From: UBA1306 sp964396415
GTDB lineage: Bacteria; Spirochaetota; Spirochaetia; Treponematales; Rectinemataceae
Length of the DNA: 64,000 nucleotides
Direction: 5' to 3'
NCBI GenBank assembly: GCA_964396415.1
Contig: CAYNFM010000004.1
Span: forward strand, 1 to 64,000
This document shows, piece after piece, positions 50,162 through 59,136 of the stretch. The first letter of the stretch is position 1. Each line of letters starts with the position of its first letter. Under the pieces are notes generated by a model that was not told the DNA's origin, did no database searches, and was given only the letters and a program-made list of their open reading frames with translations. The translations under genes and the position numbers were made by a program.

Positions 50162-51937
50162 ATGGAAGAAAGGCGCGAGAACTACCAGGCCGAGATCCAC
50201 GACGACGACTATCTCTCGCGCTATGCCGCGCCGCGGCTCGACAGCCGCGGGCTGATCGACTCGTCCGGGCGGGAATCGGAGTCCCTGAACGGCCGCTGGA
50301 ACTTCGGCGTCGACTGGTACGACACCTGCCTCAGGACCGGATGGTTCCTCGAGGAGGCCCGCGACGGATCGGGACGGCCCCTCCCCCTCGATTACGATTG
50401 GGAGGCGTGGGAGACCATGGCCGTCCCCGCGTGCTGGAACCTCGAGCGGCCGGAGCTCCTGTACTTCGAGGGCTCCGGCGTCTACACGAGGCGCTTCCGG
50501 TACCTTCCCCGTCGGAAAGCGGAGCGGGCCTTCCTGCGCTTCGAGGGGGCCCAGTATCGCGCAACGGTCTTCCTCAACGCTGTCTTCCTCGGAAGCCATG
50601 ACGGCGGCTCGACTCCCTTCTGCGTAGAGATTACCGAGAGCGTTCGCCAGGACAACCGCCTAATAGTCGTCGTGGAGGCGCGCAGGCGGCGCGACCGGGT
50701 GCCCGAGGAGAACACCGACTGGTTCGATTACGGCGGGCTTTACCGCGACGTCCATCTTCTCCGGACGCCTCCGGCCTATATCCGCGACTGGTTCCTGCGG
50801 CTCGTGCCCGACGGCCGCTTCGGGACGCTGGCGCTCGATCTCAGGGTGAGCGGCGCCGACTCGGCCGACGCGCGCGTGCGCATCCCCGAGCTGGGCATCG
50901 ACGCGGCCCTTCCCGTGCGCGGCGGGGCGGCCGGTCTCCGGCTCCCCGCCCGACCCGAGCTCTGGTCGCCGGATTCGCCGCGTCTCTACGACTTCGAGCT
51001 CGAGTGCGGAGAGGACCGCGTGCGCGACCGGATCGGATTCAAGGAAATGAGGGTCGAGGGCGGGGAGATCCTCCTCAACGGCGAGCCGATCTTCCTGAAA
51101 GGCATCTGCGTCCACGAGGACCACGCCGTCAAGGGCAAGACTACGGACGAGGCGACGATACGCTCGACGATAGCGCGGGCCAGGGAGCTCGGAGCCAATT
51201 ACATCCGCCTCGCGCACTATCCCCACGACGGCCGCTTCGCGCGGCTCGCCGACGAGCTGGGGGTCCTGCTCTGGGCCGAGGTCCCGGTCTACTGGGCGAT
51301 AGATTTCGCGAACCCGGCCGTCTACGCCGACGCCGAGAACCAGCTGGCCGAGCTCATCCTCCGGGATCGCAACCGCGCCTCAGTGGCGATCTGGTCCGTC
51401 GGCAACGAGAACCCCGACTCCGACGCCCGCCTGGCCTTCATGTCCCGACTCGCCGCCGCGGCGCGGGGCCTCGACGGCACGCGGCCGGTCTCCGCCGCGT
51501 GCCTGGTCGATCGCGAGGCGCTGGCCATACGCGACCGGCTGACCGAGCACCTCGATATAATCGGCGTGAACGAGTACTACGGCTGGTATGATCCGGACTT
51601 CGGGAAGCTCCCGCGCATGCTCGAGAATTCGAGGCCGGAGAAGCCCGTCGTGATCTGCGAGTTCGGCGGCGACGCCCGCGCGGGGTTCCGCGGCAGCGTC
51701 GACGACCTCTTCTCGGAGGATATGCAGGCCCGCGTCTACGAGCGGCAGCTGGAGGCGATCGCCGCCTGCCCGTTCGTCAAGGGCATATCGCCCTGGATAC
51801 TCTACGATTTCCGATCCCCCAGGCGCCTCAACCGCCATCAGGAGGGCTTCAACCGGAAGGGCCTCGTCGACGCCGACCGCGTCACGGCGAAGAAGGCCTT
51901 TGCCGTGCTGCGCGACTTTTACGCGTCGCGGGCCTGA
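50162..51937 (+). CDS. Beta-glucuronidase-like GH2 hydrolase
   Basis: A 591-residue GH2 enzyme (E. coli GUS 603). Sugar-binding domain with LNGRWNFGVDWYD, the TDWFDYGGLYRDVHLL signature, and a TIM barrel with FLKGICVHEDHAVKGK, IRLAHYPHDGRFARLADELG, acid/base E416 in SVGNENPDSD and nucleophile E500 in VVICEFGGDA. The GVNEYYGWY loop and the C-terminal N564-R-K566 motif match the NxK pair that binds the glucuronate carboxylate, which favours glucuronidase over galactosidase. Cytoplasmic; linked to LacZ and upstream of a LacI regulator. Confidence 0.88.
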   Translation: MEERRENYQAEIHDDDYLSRYAAPRLDSRGLIDSSGRESESLNGRWNFGVDWYDTCLRTGWFLEEARDGSGRPLPLDYDWEAWETMAVPACWNLERPELLYFEGSGVYTRRFRYLPRRKAERAFLRFEGAQYRATVFLNAVFLGSHDGGSTPFCVEITESVRQDNRLIVVVEARRRRDRVPEENTDWFDYGGLYRDVHLLRTPPAYIRDWFLRLVPDGRFGTLALDLRVSGADSADARVRIPELGIDAALPVRGGAAGLRLPARPELWSPDSPRLYDFELECGEDRVRDRIGFKEMRVEGGEILLNGEPIFLKGICVHEDHAVKGKTTDEATIRSTIARARELGANYIRLAHYPHDGRFARLADELGVLLWAEVPVYWAIDFANPAVYADAENQLAELILRDRNRASVAIWSVGNENPDSDARLAFMSRLAAAARGLDGTRPVSAACLVDREALAIRDRLTEHLDIIGVNEYYGWYDPDFGKLPRMLENSRPEKPVVICEFGGDARAGFRGSVDDLFSEDMQARVYERQLEAIAACPFVKGISPWILYDFRSPRRLNRHQEGFNRKGLVDADRVTAKKAFAVLRDFYASRA

Positions 51938-51966
51938 TTGCCGCCCGCCCGGCGTCGCGCTATCAT
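51938..51966 (+). promoter_or_regulatory. Predicted promoter of the LacI-family gene (leaderless)
   Basis: TTGCCG (51938-51943), 17-nt spacer, TATCAT (51961-51966), then 9 nt to the ATG at 51976, with no Shine-Dalgarno. Confidence 0.58.
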
Positions 51967-51975
51967 GGGCCCGGC

Positions 51976-53073
51976 ATGAGCGTAACGCAGCAGGACATAG
52001 CCGATTCCCTCGAAGTCTCGCTGATTACCGTCCATCGCGCCCTCAATAATTCGGGCTACGTCTCGGCCGAGCTCAGGGAAAGGATACTCGCCTACGCGAA
52101 AGAGGTGAATTACGTTCCCCACAAGGCCTCGCAGGTATTGGTCCGTAACAAGACCAGGAAGATAGCCGTGTTCACGTCCACGCTGCCGCGCTATTTCTGG
52201 AACGAGATCAAGACCGGCGTGATGATCGGAGCCGAGCAGCTGCAAGCCTTCAATTATCAGGTGCATTACCGAATGATTCCCGAAAGGGATTCCCGAGCCT
52301 ATCTCGATATCCTCGAAAGGGAGTTGAGCGAAGGACTGGAGGCGGTTGCCCTCGCCAACCAATGGATCTACGACATGGACGCGATCCTGTCCAGGATAGA
52401 CGAATCGGGGATCCCCTACGTGACCCTCAACATCGACGCCTCGGATAGCCGCAGGCGATGCTATATCGGCCCCGATTACGCGGCTGGCGGCAGGCTGGCG
52501 GCCGAGTTCATCGGGAAATCCCTACTCTTCAAGGACAGGCCGCGCGTACTCGCGATCAATGCCCGCGCCGAGAGGCCCAGCGAATCGTCGAAGGCGCCCG
52601 ACATCAACAAGCTGCGGATGGACGGCTTCTCGGAAGTCATGAAGAGCGAATACGGCGCAATCGAGCTCGAGACGGACCTGTCGACGACCGGGATCGCCCC
52701 GAGCGGGATCGGGAAGCGCATCGAAGGCATACTGAGGGAGAGGGCGGGCCGCTTCGACGCCATTTACCTCGTCCCCGCCTACAATGCCGAGTTCGTCCGC
52801 GCGATCGAGCGGGTCGGGATTGGGAGGTCGGCGGTCGTCCTCCACGACCTGGACGCCTCCTCTTCCCGCTACCTCGAGAAGGGCCTTGTGACGGCCGTGA
52901 TCTACCAGAACCCTATCCTGCAGGGCTATTACGCCGTAAAGATACTCGAGCACCTCCTCGAATCCGGCCAGTCGCCCGGGCCCGAGACGATCCGGATCGT
53001 GCATAGCCTCGTATTCAGGCAAAACAAGGACCTCTACAAGAACCACTACCTTTTCGCCACGATGACAGAGTAG
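51976..53073 (+). CDS. LacI-family transcriptional regulator
   Basis: A 365-residue regulator. The N-terminal HTH with hinge helix reads TQQDIADSLEVSLITVHRAL, then NNSGYVSAELRERILAYAKE and VNYVPHKASQ. The periplasmic-binding-protein-like sensor domain has IAVFTSTLPRYFWNEIKTGV, GIPYVTLNID and GPDYAAGGRLAAEFI. Unlike standard members, the second HTH helix has SLITVHRAL rather than SxxTVSRxL. A near-palindromic site centred on CG overlaps the promoter of the next transporter gene, its likely target. Confidence 0.92.
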   Translation: MSVTQQDIADSLEVSLITVHRALNNSGYVSAELRERILAYAKEVNYVPHKASQVLVRNKTRKIAVFTSTLPRYFWNEIKTGVMIGAEQLQAFNYQVHYRMIPERDSRAYLDILERELSEGLEAVALANQWIYDMDAILSRIDESGIPYVTLNIDASDSRRRCYIGPDYAAGGRLAAEFIGKSLLFKDRPRVLAINARAERPSESSKAPDINKLRMDGFSEVMKSEYGAIELETDLSTTGIAPSGIGKRIEGILRERAGRFDAIYLVPAYNAEFVRAIERVGIGRSAVVLHDLDASSSRYLEKGLVTAVIYQNPILQGYYAVKILEHLLESGQSPGPETIRIVHSLVFRQNKDLYKNHYLFATMTE

Positions 53074-53097
53074 CGCGCCGCCCTCGGGGGACCTCGT

Positions 53098-53132
53098 TTG
53101 ACAGCTGAGCCTTTGTATGATACACGTATATC
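53098..53132 (+). promoter_or_regulatory. Promoter and LacI-type operator of the second CUT1 operon
   Basis: -35 TTGACA (53098-53103), 17-nt spacer, weak -10 TACACG (53121-53126). A 14-bp palindrome GATACACGTATATC (53119-53132, one mismatched pair, centred on CG) covers the -10. The central CG fits LacI-family operators, and the regulator gene ends 25 nt upstream. Confidence 0.55.
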
Positions 53133-53180
53133 TTATCAGCAGGCGCATGGGTATACCTCCGCCTGCAAGGGAGGCATTCG

Positions 53181-54419
53181 ATGAAGAAAGCGATCTTCGC
53201 GCTCTCGTTGCTATTGATTGTCGGGGCCCTGCTCGCGGGCCAGTCGGGAGTGACGCTCAAGGCCCTCTTCTACAGTCCCGAGCTGACCGATCAATACAAC
53301 GACATGGCGAAGGCCTATAAGGCCGCGACGGGCAACACGCTCGACATCACCGTCCTGCAGGACGACTATAAGACCGTGCTCAGCGCCAGGCTCAATTCCG
53401 GCGACATCCCGGACATCTTCATGAGCAGCGCCTACGCGGACAACGCGGCGTATAAGGACTACGACTACGACCTCACGGGACAGGACTTCATCAAGCAGCT
53501 CGAGCCGACGGCCCTGACGGGCGTAACCGTCGACGGCGAGGTGACCGGCTATCCCTTCCTGGTCCAGTCCCATTCCTTCATCTACAACAAGAAGCTCTTC
53601 GCCGACGCCGGGATCACGACCCTGCCCAGGACGATCGGCGAGTACGAGGCCGCGTGCGAGAAGCTGCAGGCCAAGGGCATCCAGCCCTTCGCCACCGGCT
53701 TCAAGGAATGGTGGGTATTCCCCCAGACGGCATGGCAGGTCCTCGCGTCCATCAAGGATTCCTACGGCGGAGACTACGCGAAGTTCGTCGCCCAGCTGGA
53801 CAGCGGCGCGCTCAAGTTCAAGGACATCAAGCAGATGTCCGACGTCTTCGACATGCTGGACCTCATCAAGAAATACGGCGGGCCCAAGCCGCTCGAGTCG
53901 GATTTCAACGACCAGTGCGCCTCCTTCGCCGCGGGCAAGGTGGCGATGATCCATCAGGGCAACTGGGCCGAAGACTCGATCAAGAAGTCGAACCCGAATA
54001 TCGATATCGGCTATCTCCTCGGGCCGACCGGCGGCTCGGCCGCCAAAGCCGGCATCATGTTCGACTCGAACCAGACTATCAGGATCGCGAAGGACGGTCC
54101 CAATCGGGCCGCGGCCGTGGCCTGGCTCAAGTGGCTCACGACCTCAGACTACGGCAAGAGCTGGATCCCCGAGAAGATCAACCAGCTATCGCCCATAATC
54201 GGGGCGAAGGCGTCCTCCGCGACCCTGGCCAAGGAAACGGTGAGCCTCCTCGCGAAGGGCACGCCGAGCTATCCGTGGTTCTATCAGCGGTTCCCGGCGG
54301 GCGCGGAGCAGGGCCTCGGAACCATCCTCCAGGGCTATAGCGCGGGCCAGACCGACCGGAAGCAGACGCTCGACCAGTTGGACGCCCTGTATACCAAGCT
54401 CGCGAGCGCCGCTCAATAG
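53181..54419 (+). CDS. CUT1 sugar ABC transporter substrate-binding protein
   Basis: Periplasmic binding protein of 412 residues with signal peptide (MKKAIFALSLLLIVGALLAG, cleavage near AGQSG). The fold shows VTLKALFYSPELTDQYNDMA, GDIPDIFMSSAYADNAAYKD, GYPFLVQSHSFIYNKKLF and KVAMIHQGNWAEDSI. The GGAGG-type site is upstream (AGGGAGG at 53168-53174). The operon also holds two permeases and an alpha-xylosidase, so xylose-decorated oligosaccharides are a likely ligand (inference). Confidence 0.92.
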   Translation: MKKAIFALSLLLIVGALLAGQSGVTLKALFYSPELTDQYNDMAKAYKAATGNTLDITVLQDDYKTVLSARLNSGDIPDIFMSSAYADNAAYKDYDYDLTGQDFIKQLEPTALTGVTVDGEVTGYPFLVQSHSFIYNKKLFADAGITTLPRTIGEYEAACEKLQAKGIQPFATGFKEWWVFPQTAWQVLASIKDSYGGDYAKFVAQLDSGALKFKDIKQMSDVFDMLDLIKKYGGPKPLESDFNDQCASFAAGKVAMIHQGNWAEDSIKKSNPNIDIGYLLGPTGGSAAKAGIMFDSNQTIRIAKDGPNRAAAVAWLKWLTTSDYGKSWIPEKINQLSPIIGAKASSATLAKETVSLLAKGTPSYPWFYQRFPAGAEQGLGTILQGYSAGQTDRKQTLDQLDALYTKLASAAQ

Positions 54420-54492
54420 CGCAAGGTAAAGAGCGGAAATCCTCGGGCCGGGAGGTGCCCATCCTCCTCCCGGCCCGATCCGAAGGTGGGTC

Positions 54493-55386
54493 ATGATATC
54501 GGCAGCCAGCAAGAAGCGCCTGGCGCGCGCGCTCGACTTTATCGCCCTGACCGCGCCGGCAGTCATCGTCATCCTGGTCTTCGTAGAGCTGCCCTTCCTC
54601 ATGAGCGTCGCCTATTCGTTCACGAAGTGGAACGGCCTCGACAAGGTCCCGCAATTCATCGGATTGGCCAACTATCGGGAGCTTTTCACCGACGATCCCG
54701 ACATGGCCCACGCCTTCGTCTTCACCATAGCCTTCACGGTCCTGATGGTCGTCCTCACGAATGTCGTCGCGATGCTCCTCGCCGTCGTCCTCGCCGGCGG
54801 CATCAAGGGCAGGAACGCCCTGCGCGCCGCCTTCTACGTTCCCAACATCATCAGCCTCATCATAATCGGCTACGTGTGGCGGTTCATCTTCTCGAAGGGC
54901 TTCGACTCCTTCCTGGACTTCACCCACGCCGGCGTCTTCGGCCTCAGCTGGCTAGGAGACGGAAGATTGGCCTTCGTCAGCGTCCTCGCCGTGTCCGTGT
55001 GGCAATCGATAGGCTTCTACCTCGTCATCTACATCGCCGGGCTGCAGACGGTCCCGCGCGACGTCATCGAGGCCTCCCTGCTCGACGGGGCCGGAAGCGC
55101 GACCAGGCTATGGCGCATCACCCTGCCCATGATCATGCCCTCCGTCACGGTCTGCGTCTTCTACTCCCTCTCGAACGCCCTCAAGTCCTTCGACGTCATC
55201 TTCAGCCTCACCTCGGGCGGCCCGGGCACCGCCACGACGAGCATCGCCCTCGACATCTACAAGACGGCCTTCGGCGCCAGCAGGTTCGGCTACGGATCGG
55301 CCAAGTCGGTCCTGCTCTTCCTCCTGATCCTGACCGTGACCCTCTTCCAGGTGACCGCCTTCAAGCGGCGCGAGGTGGAGGCATGA
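54493..55386 (+). CDS. CUT1 sugar ABC permease, MalF type
   Basis: A 297-residue inner-membrane permease with six helices, including APAVIVILVFVELPFLMSVAYSFTKWNG-like helix 1 and the FIGLANYRELFTDDPDM segment. The EAA loop is IEASLLDGAGSATRLWRITL followed by PMIMPSV. It overlaps the next permease by ATGA. The ATPase is missing from the operon. Confidence 0.92.
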   Translation: MISAASKKRLARALDFIALTAPAVIVILVFVELPFLMSVAYSFTKWNGLDKVPQFIGLANYRELFTDDPDMAHAFVFTIAFTVLMVVLTNVVAMLLAVVLAGGIKGRNALRAAFYVPNIISLIIIGYVWRFIFSKGFDSFLDFTHAGVFGLSWLGDGRLAFVSVLAVSVWQSIGFYLVIYIAGLQTVPRDVIEASLLDGAGSATRLWRITLPMIMPSVTVCVFYSLSNALKSFDVIFSLTSGGPGTATTSIALDIYKTAFGASRFGYGSAKSVLLFLLILTVTLFQVTAFKRREVEA

Positions 55387-56207
55387 GGCGCGTCCTCTCC
55401 GGGTTCTTTACCGGCGCGATGTTCCTCCTCGCCGCGCTCTACCTCTATCCCCTCTTCCTCGTGGCGATAAACTCCCTGAAGACCTTCGCCGAGATTACGG
55501 CGAACGTCGTCGCGCTGCCGAGCCGGCCGACCCTGGATAACTTCAGGAACGCCTTCGCCCTCATGCAGTATCCGAGCCTCTTCGCGAACACCCTGGCCGC
55601 GACGGCCATCGGGACCTCGGGGGTGGTGCTGCTGAGCTCGGCCGCGGGCTACAAGCTCTCGCGCACGAAGACCAGGTACAGCTGGCTCGTCCTCGTCCTG
55701 TGCATCGCCCCCATGATGATACCCTTCCAGTCCTTCATGATCGCCCTGGTCAAGGTCTCGAGGTTCCTGCGCCTTACGAAATCGGTCTACGGGCTGGGGG
55801 TCATCTACTGGGGATTGGGAGTGCCGCTGTCCCTGTTCATGTACCACGGATTCGTGAAGACCGTCCCGAGGGAGCTCGACGAATGCGCGCTGATCGACGG
55901 CAGCTCCAGCCTGAGGACCTTCTTCGCGGTGATATTCCCGGTCCTTAAGCCGGTCACCGTCTCGGTCATCGTGCTTAACGCGATGTGGATGTGGAACGAC
56001 TTCCTCCTCCCCCTCCTCGTGCTCAGCGGAGAGAAGAGATCCCAGACCCTCCAGCTCGCCGCGTACAATTTCTTCGGCCAGTACAAGATCGAATGGCATT
56101 ACGCCATGGCGGGCGTCCTGTTGACGATTACGCCGGCAATAATATTCTATCTCGCGCTCCAGAAGCACATCATAGAGGGCATGGTGGCCGGCGCGGTAAA
56201 AGGCTAG
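55383..56207 (+). CDS. CUT1 sugar ABC permease, MalG type
   Basis: A 274-residue partner permease: LYLYPLFLVAINSLKTFAEI, the P-rich NVVALPSRPTLDNFRNAF segment, the EAA loop DECALIDGSSSLRTFFAVIF with PVLKPV, and the terminal LQKHIIEGMVAGAVKG, a classic MalG-type end. The alpha-xylosidase gene starts 5 nt after the stop. Confidence 0.93.
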   Translation: MRRVLSGFFTGAMFLLAALYLYPLFLVAINSLKTFAEITANVVALPSRPTLDNFRNAFALMQYPSLFANTLAATAIGTSGVVLLSSAAGYKLSRTKTRYSWLVLVLCIAPMMIPFQSFMIALVKVSRFLRLTKSVYGLGVIYWGLGVPLSLFMYHGFVKTVPRELDECALIDGSSSLRTFFAVIFPVLKPVTVSVIVLNAMWMWNDFLLPLLVLSGEKRSQTLQLAAYNFFGQYKIEWHYAMAGVLLTITPAIIFYLALQKHIIEGMVAGAVKG

Positions 56208-56212
56208 GACGC

Positions 56213-58561
56213 ATGAAATTCTTCGATGGAAATTGGCTCGTCAAGGAGGGCGTGACGCCTCATTTCGCCGCCGAGGCCTATGACGCCGTCGTCGACGGAG
56301 GTCGAGTCGCCCTGTACTGTCCCGACAGGCCCATCGGCGATCGCGGGGACACGGTGGACGGCGGCCTCTTGACGATCCGGCTCTCTTCCCCTTTCGAAGA
56401 CGTCCTATGCGTCCGCATCTCGCACTTCGAGGGCGGCCCCGAGCGAGGCCCGCGGTTCGCGCTGAGGGCGGAGGGCTCCGCGGCCGGGATCTCGAGCGGG
56501 GAGGGCGCGATCGCGATCAAGGCGGGCAGTCTCGTCGCGCGCGTGCGCCGCAAGTCGCCCTTCCTCATCGAGTACCTCGGCGTGGATCAGGACGGCGCCG
56601 AGCGCAGGCTGACCTCCACGGGAGAGCGCCGTGCCGCCTGGCTCGCCGTGGAAGGCCAGGGGAGCTTCGTCGCCGAGCAGCTCTCCCTCGGAGTCGGAGA
56701 GCTCATCTACGGCCTCGGCGAGCGCTTCACGCCCTTCGTCAAGAACGGCCAGAGCGTCGACATGTGGAACGAGGACGGAGGCACATCGAGCGAGCAGTCC
56801 TATAAGAGCATCCCTTTCTACCTGAGCAGCGCCGGATACGGCCTCCTCGTGAACCATCCCGGCCGAGTCTCCTTCGAGGTAGGCTCCGAGCGGGTCGCCC
56901 GCGTGCAGTTCAGCGTTCCCGGCGAAGAGCTGGAGTACTTCCTCATCTACGGCCCGGGGCCCAAGGAGGTGCTCGCCAAGTACGCTCGCCTCGCCGGCCG
57001 GCCCGCCCTGCCTCCCGCCTGGTCATTCGGCCTTTGGCTGACGACCTCGTTCACGACCGCCTACGACGAGAAGACCGTCCTCGGCTTCATCGGCGGGATG
57101 GCCGCGCGGGACCTACCTCTGCGAGTCTTCCATTTCGACTGCTTCTGGATGAGGGAATACCGCCTCTGCGATCTCGAATGGGACGCCGCGGTCTTTCCGG
57201 AGCCCGAGGCCATGCTCGCCCGGATCAAGAGGATGGGCGTGAAGGTCTGCGTCTGGATAAATCCCTATATCGCGCAACGTTCCGCGATGTTCGCGGAAGG
57301 CAAGGAACGCGGCTTCCTCCTCGAGAAGGCGTCGGGCGGGGTCTGGCAGTGGGACCGTTGGCAGGCGGGCATGGCCATCGTCGATTTCACCAATCCGGGC
57401 GCCCGCGAGTGGTACGCCGGCAAGCTGGGCAGGCTCGTCGACATGGGCATCGACTGCTTCAAGACCGACTTCGGCGAGCGCATCCCGACCGACGTCCGAT
57501 ACTTCGACGGCTCGGACCCGGTGCGGATGCATAACTACTATACGCTGCTGTACAACGAGCTCGTGTTCGAGGTCCTGGAGGAAAAGCTGGGCAAGGGCGC
57601 GGCCGTCGTCTTCGCGCGCTCGGCCACGGTAGGCGGTCAAAAATACCCCGTGCATTGGGGCGGCGACTCATCGGCTTCCTTCGAATCGATGGCCGAGAGT
57701 CTCCGCGGCGGCCTCTCCCTCGGCCTCTCCGGCTTCGGCTTCTGGAGCCACGACATCGGCGGCTTCGAGGACAAAGCCTCCCCGGCGGTGTACAAGAGAT
57801 GGGTCGCCTTCGGCCTCCTGTCCTCGCACTCGAGGCTCCACGGCAGCAAGGCCTACAAGGTCCCCTGGCTCTACGACGCGGAGTCCGTGGAGGTCCTCCG
57901 CTTCTTCACGAAGCTCAAGTGCCGGCTCATGCCCTACATTTTCGCCACGGCGGTCGAGGCCTCGAGCGCGGGGACCCCGGTCATGCGCCCGATGATGCTC
58001 GAATTCCCGGGCGACGAGGCCTGCGCCTACCTCGACCGGCAGTACATGCTCGGGCCCGATCTCCTCGTCGCCCCCGTCTTCGACGACGGAGGCGAAGTAT
58101 CCTATTACCTGCCGGACGGGCTCTGGACGAGGCTGCTCCCTACCGCCGCTTCCCCCGAGCCGGCGACTCCGTCGGAAGCGGCGGCCTCGGTCGAGGGCGG
58201 CCGCTGGCTTCGCGAGAGGCACGGCTACCTGAGCCTGCCCCTCCTCGTCCGGCCGAACTCCATCATCCCCCTCGGGGCGGTCGACGACCTGCCCGACTAC
58301 GACTACGCCGAGGGCGCGTCCTTCCACGTCTTCGAGCCCTCCGAGGGCTCGGAGGCCGTCGCCTCGCTGACCGACCTCGAGGGCCGGAGAGTCATGACCT
58401 GTCGCGCCCTGTTGCGTGGAAAGCGCCTTTCCGTCAAGATCGAGGACGGGAAAGGCCGCTATCGGGTCCACGTGCGCATGGCCCGCGCCGCGACGAGGGA
58501 CGAGCTCGAACGCGGTTTCGAGCTCGAGGCGGGCGGGGCGATGGAGATCGACGTGGGCTGA
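56213..58561 (+). CDS. yicI: GH31 alpha-xylosidase (YicI-like)
   Basis: Cytoplasmic retaining alpha-xylosidase of 782 residues (E. coli YicI 772). The N-terminal beta-sandwich includes LIYGLGERFTPFVKNGQ and SYKSIPFYLSSAGYGLLVNH. In the barrel are FHFDCFWMREYRLCDLEWD, WINPYIAQRSAMF, nucleophile D419 in CFKTDFGERIPTDV, and acid/base D485 in PVHWGGDSSASF. GFGFWSHDIGGFE completes the site. The KTDFGERIPTD motif is specific to the xylosidase branch. With LacZ it could dismantle xyloglucan oligosaccharides. Confidence 0.94.
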   Translation: MKFFDGNWLVKEGVTPHFAAEAYDAVVDGGRVALYCPDRPIGDRGDTVDGGLLTIRLSSPFEDVLCVRISHFEGGPERGPRFALRAEGSAAGISSGEGAIAIKAGSLVARVRRKSPFLIEYLGVDQDGAERRLTSTGERRAAWLAVEGQGSFVAEQLSLGVGELIYGLGERFTPFVKNGQSVDMWNEDGGTSSEQSYKSIPFYLSSAGYGLLVNHPGRVSFEVGSERVARVQFSVPGEELEYFLIYGPGPKEVLAKYARLAGRPALPPAWSFGLWLTTSFTTAYDEKTVLGFIGGMAARDLPLRVFHFDCFWMREYRLCDLEWDAAVFPEPEAMLARIKRMGVKVCVWINPYIAQRSAMFAEGKERGFLLEKASGGVWQWDRWQAGMAIVDFTNPGAREWYAGKLGRLVDMGIDCFKTDFGERIPTDVRYFDGSDPVRMHNYYTLLYNELVFEVLEEKLGKGAAVVFARSATVGGQKYPVHWGGDSSASFESMAESLRGGLSLGLSGFGFWSHDIGGFEDKASPAVYKRWVAFGLLSSHSRLHGSKAYKVPWLYDAESVEVLRFFTKLKCRLMPYIFATAVEASSAGTPVMRPMMLEFPGDEACAYLDRQYMLGPDLLVAPVFDDGGEVSYYLPDGLWTRLLPTAASPEPATPSEAAASVEGGRWLRERHGYLSLPLLVRPNSIIPLGAVDDLPDYDYAEGASFHVFEPSEGSEAVASLTDLEGRRVMTCRALLRGKRLSVKIEDGKGRYRVHVRMARAATRDELERGFELEAGGAMEIDVG

Positions 58562-58584
58562 GGGCAGCGGCGGGGAGAGACAGC

Positions 58585-59136
58585 ATGGGGGATTCGAAGC
58601 TCGAGGACGAGAGGGACGCGCTCATACAGACCGTTACCGAGGCCTACTCCCGCGGCGCCATGGAGATGGCCGCCTTCGAGAAGGCGGTGACGCGCCTCAA
58701 TACCTGCGCCGATCGAAGCGCCCTCGAGGCCGAGGCGGGACAGCTCGGCCTCCAATTGCCCGTCTCGGCGGCTACTCCGCCGAGCTTGGGCCGTCCCGAC
58801 GCGGTGGAGCTGAGCTGCGTCAGCGGCAACCTGCGCAAGGAAGGCGATTGGGTGAAGGCGCGCGACTACAGGCTCGCGCTCAAGTCGTCCAATGCCAGGC
58901 TCGACCTGACGGAGTACGAGGGCGCCCGCGGCTTCCGCCTCTTCCTGGACGTCGACGCGGCCTCGAGCAACCTTCGGCTCACGGTGCCCGAGGGCTTCGA
59001 GGTGGAGGATAGGTTTTCGGAGCGCGTGAGCAGCGTGGTGCGTAACAAGCCCAAGGGCGACGGCGGCAGGGACAACCTCGTGGTGCTCACCGGATATCTC
59101 CGATCGTCGACGGTAAAGATTAAGTATCGCTCCTAG
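58585..59136 (+). CDS. DUF1707/SHOCT-like N-terminus with LiaF-like C-terminal domain
   Basis: A 183-residue cytoplasmic protein without membrane segments. Residues 8-55 (RDALIQTVTEAYSRGAMEMA, AFEKAVTRLNTCADRSALEA) match the short helical SHOCT/DUF1707 pattern. Residues about 75-183 are beta-rich (AVELSCVSGNLRKEGDWV, LTVPEGFEVEDRFSE, LTGYLRSSTVKIKY), resembling the DUF2154/LiaF-type C-terminal domain. GGGGAGAG precedes the ATG. The function is unknown; in related proteins this domain senses the envelope. Its end overlaps the EamA gene by 17 nt, tail to tail. Confidence 0.68.
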   Translation: MGDSKLEDERDALIQTVTEAYSRGAMEMAAFEKAVTRLNTCADRSALEAEAGQLGLQLPVSAATPPSLGRPDAVELSCVSGNLRKEGDWVKARDYRLALKSSNARLDLTEYEGARGFRLFLDVDAASSNLRLTVPEGFEVEDRFSERVSSVVRNKPKGDGGRDNLVVLTGYLRSSTVKIKYRS

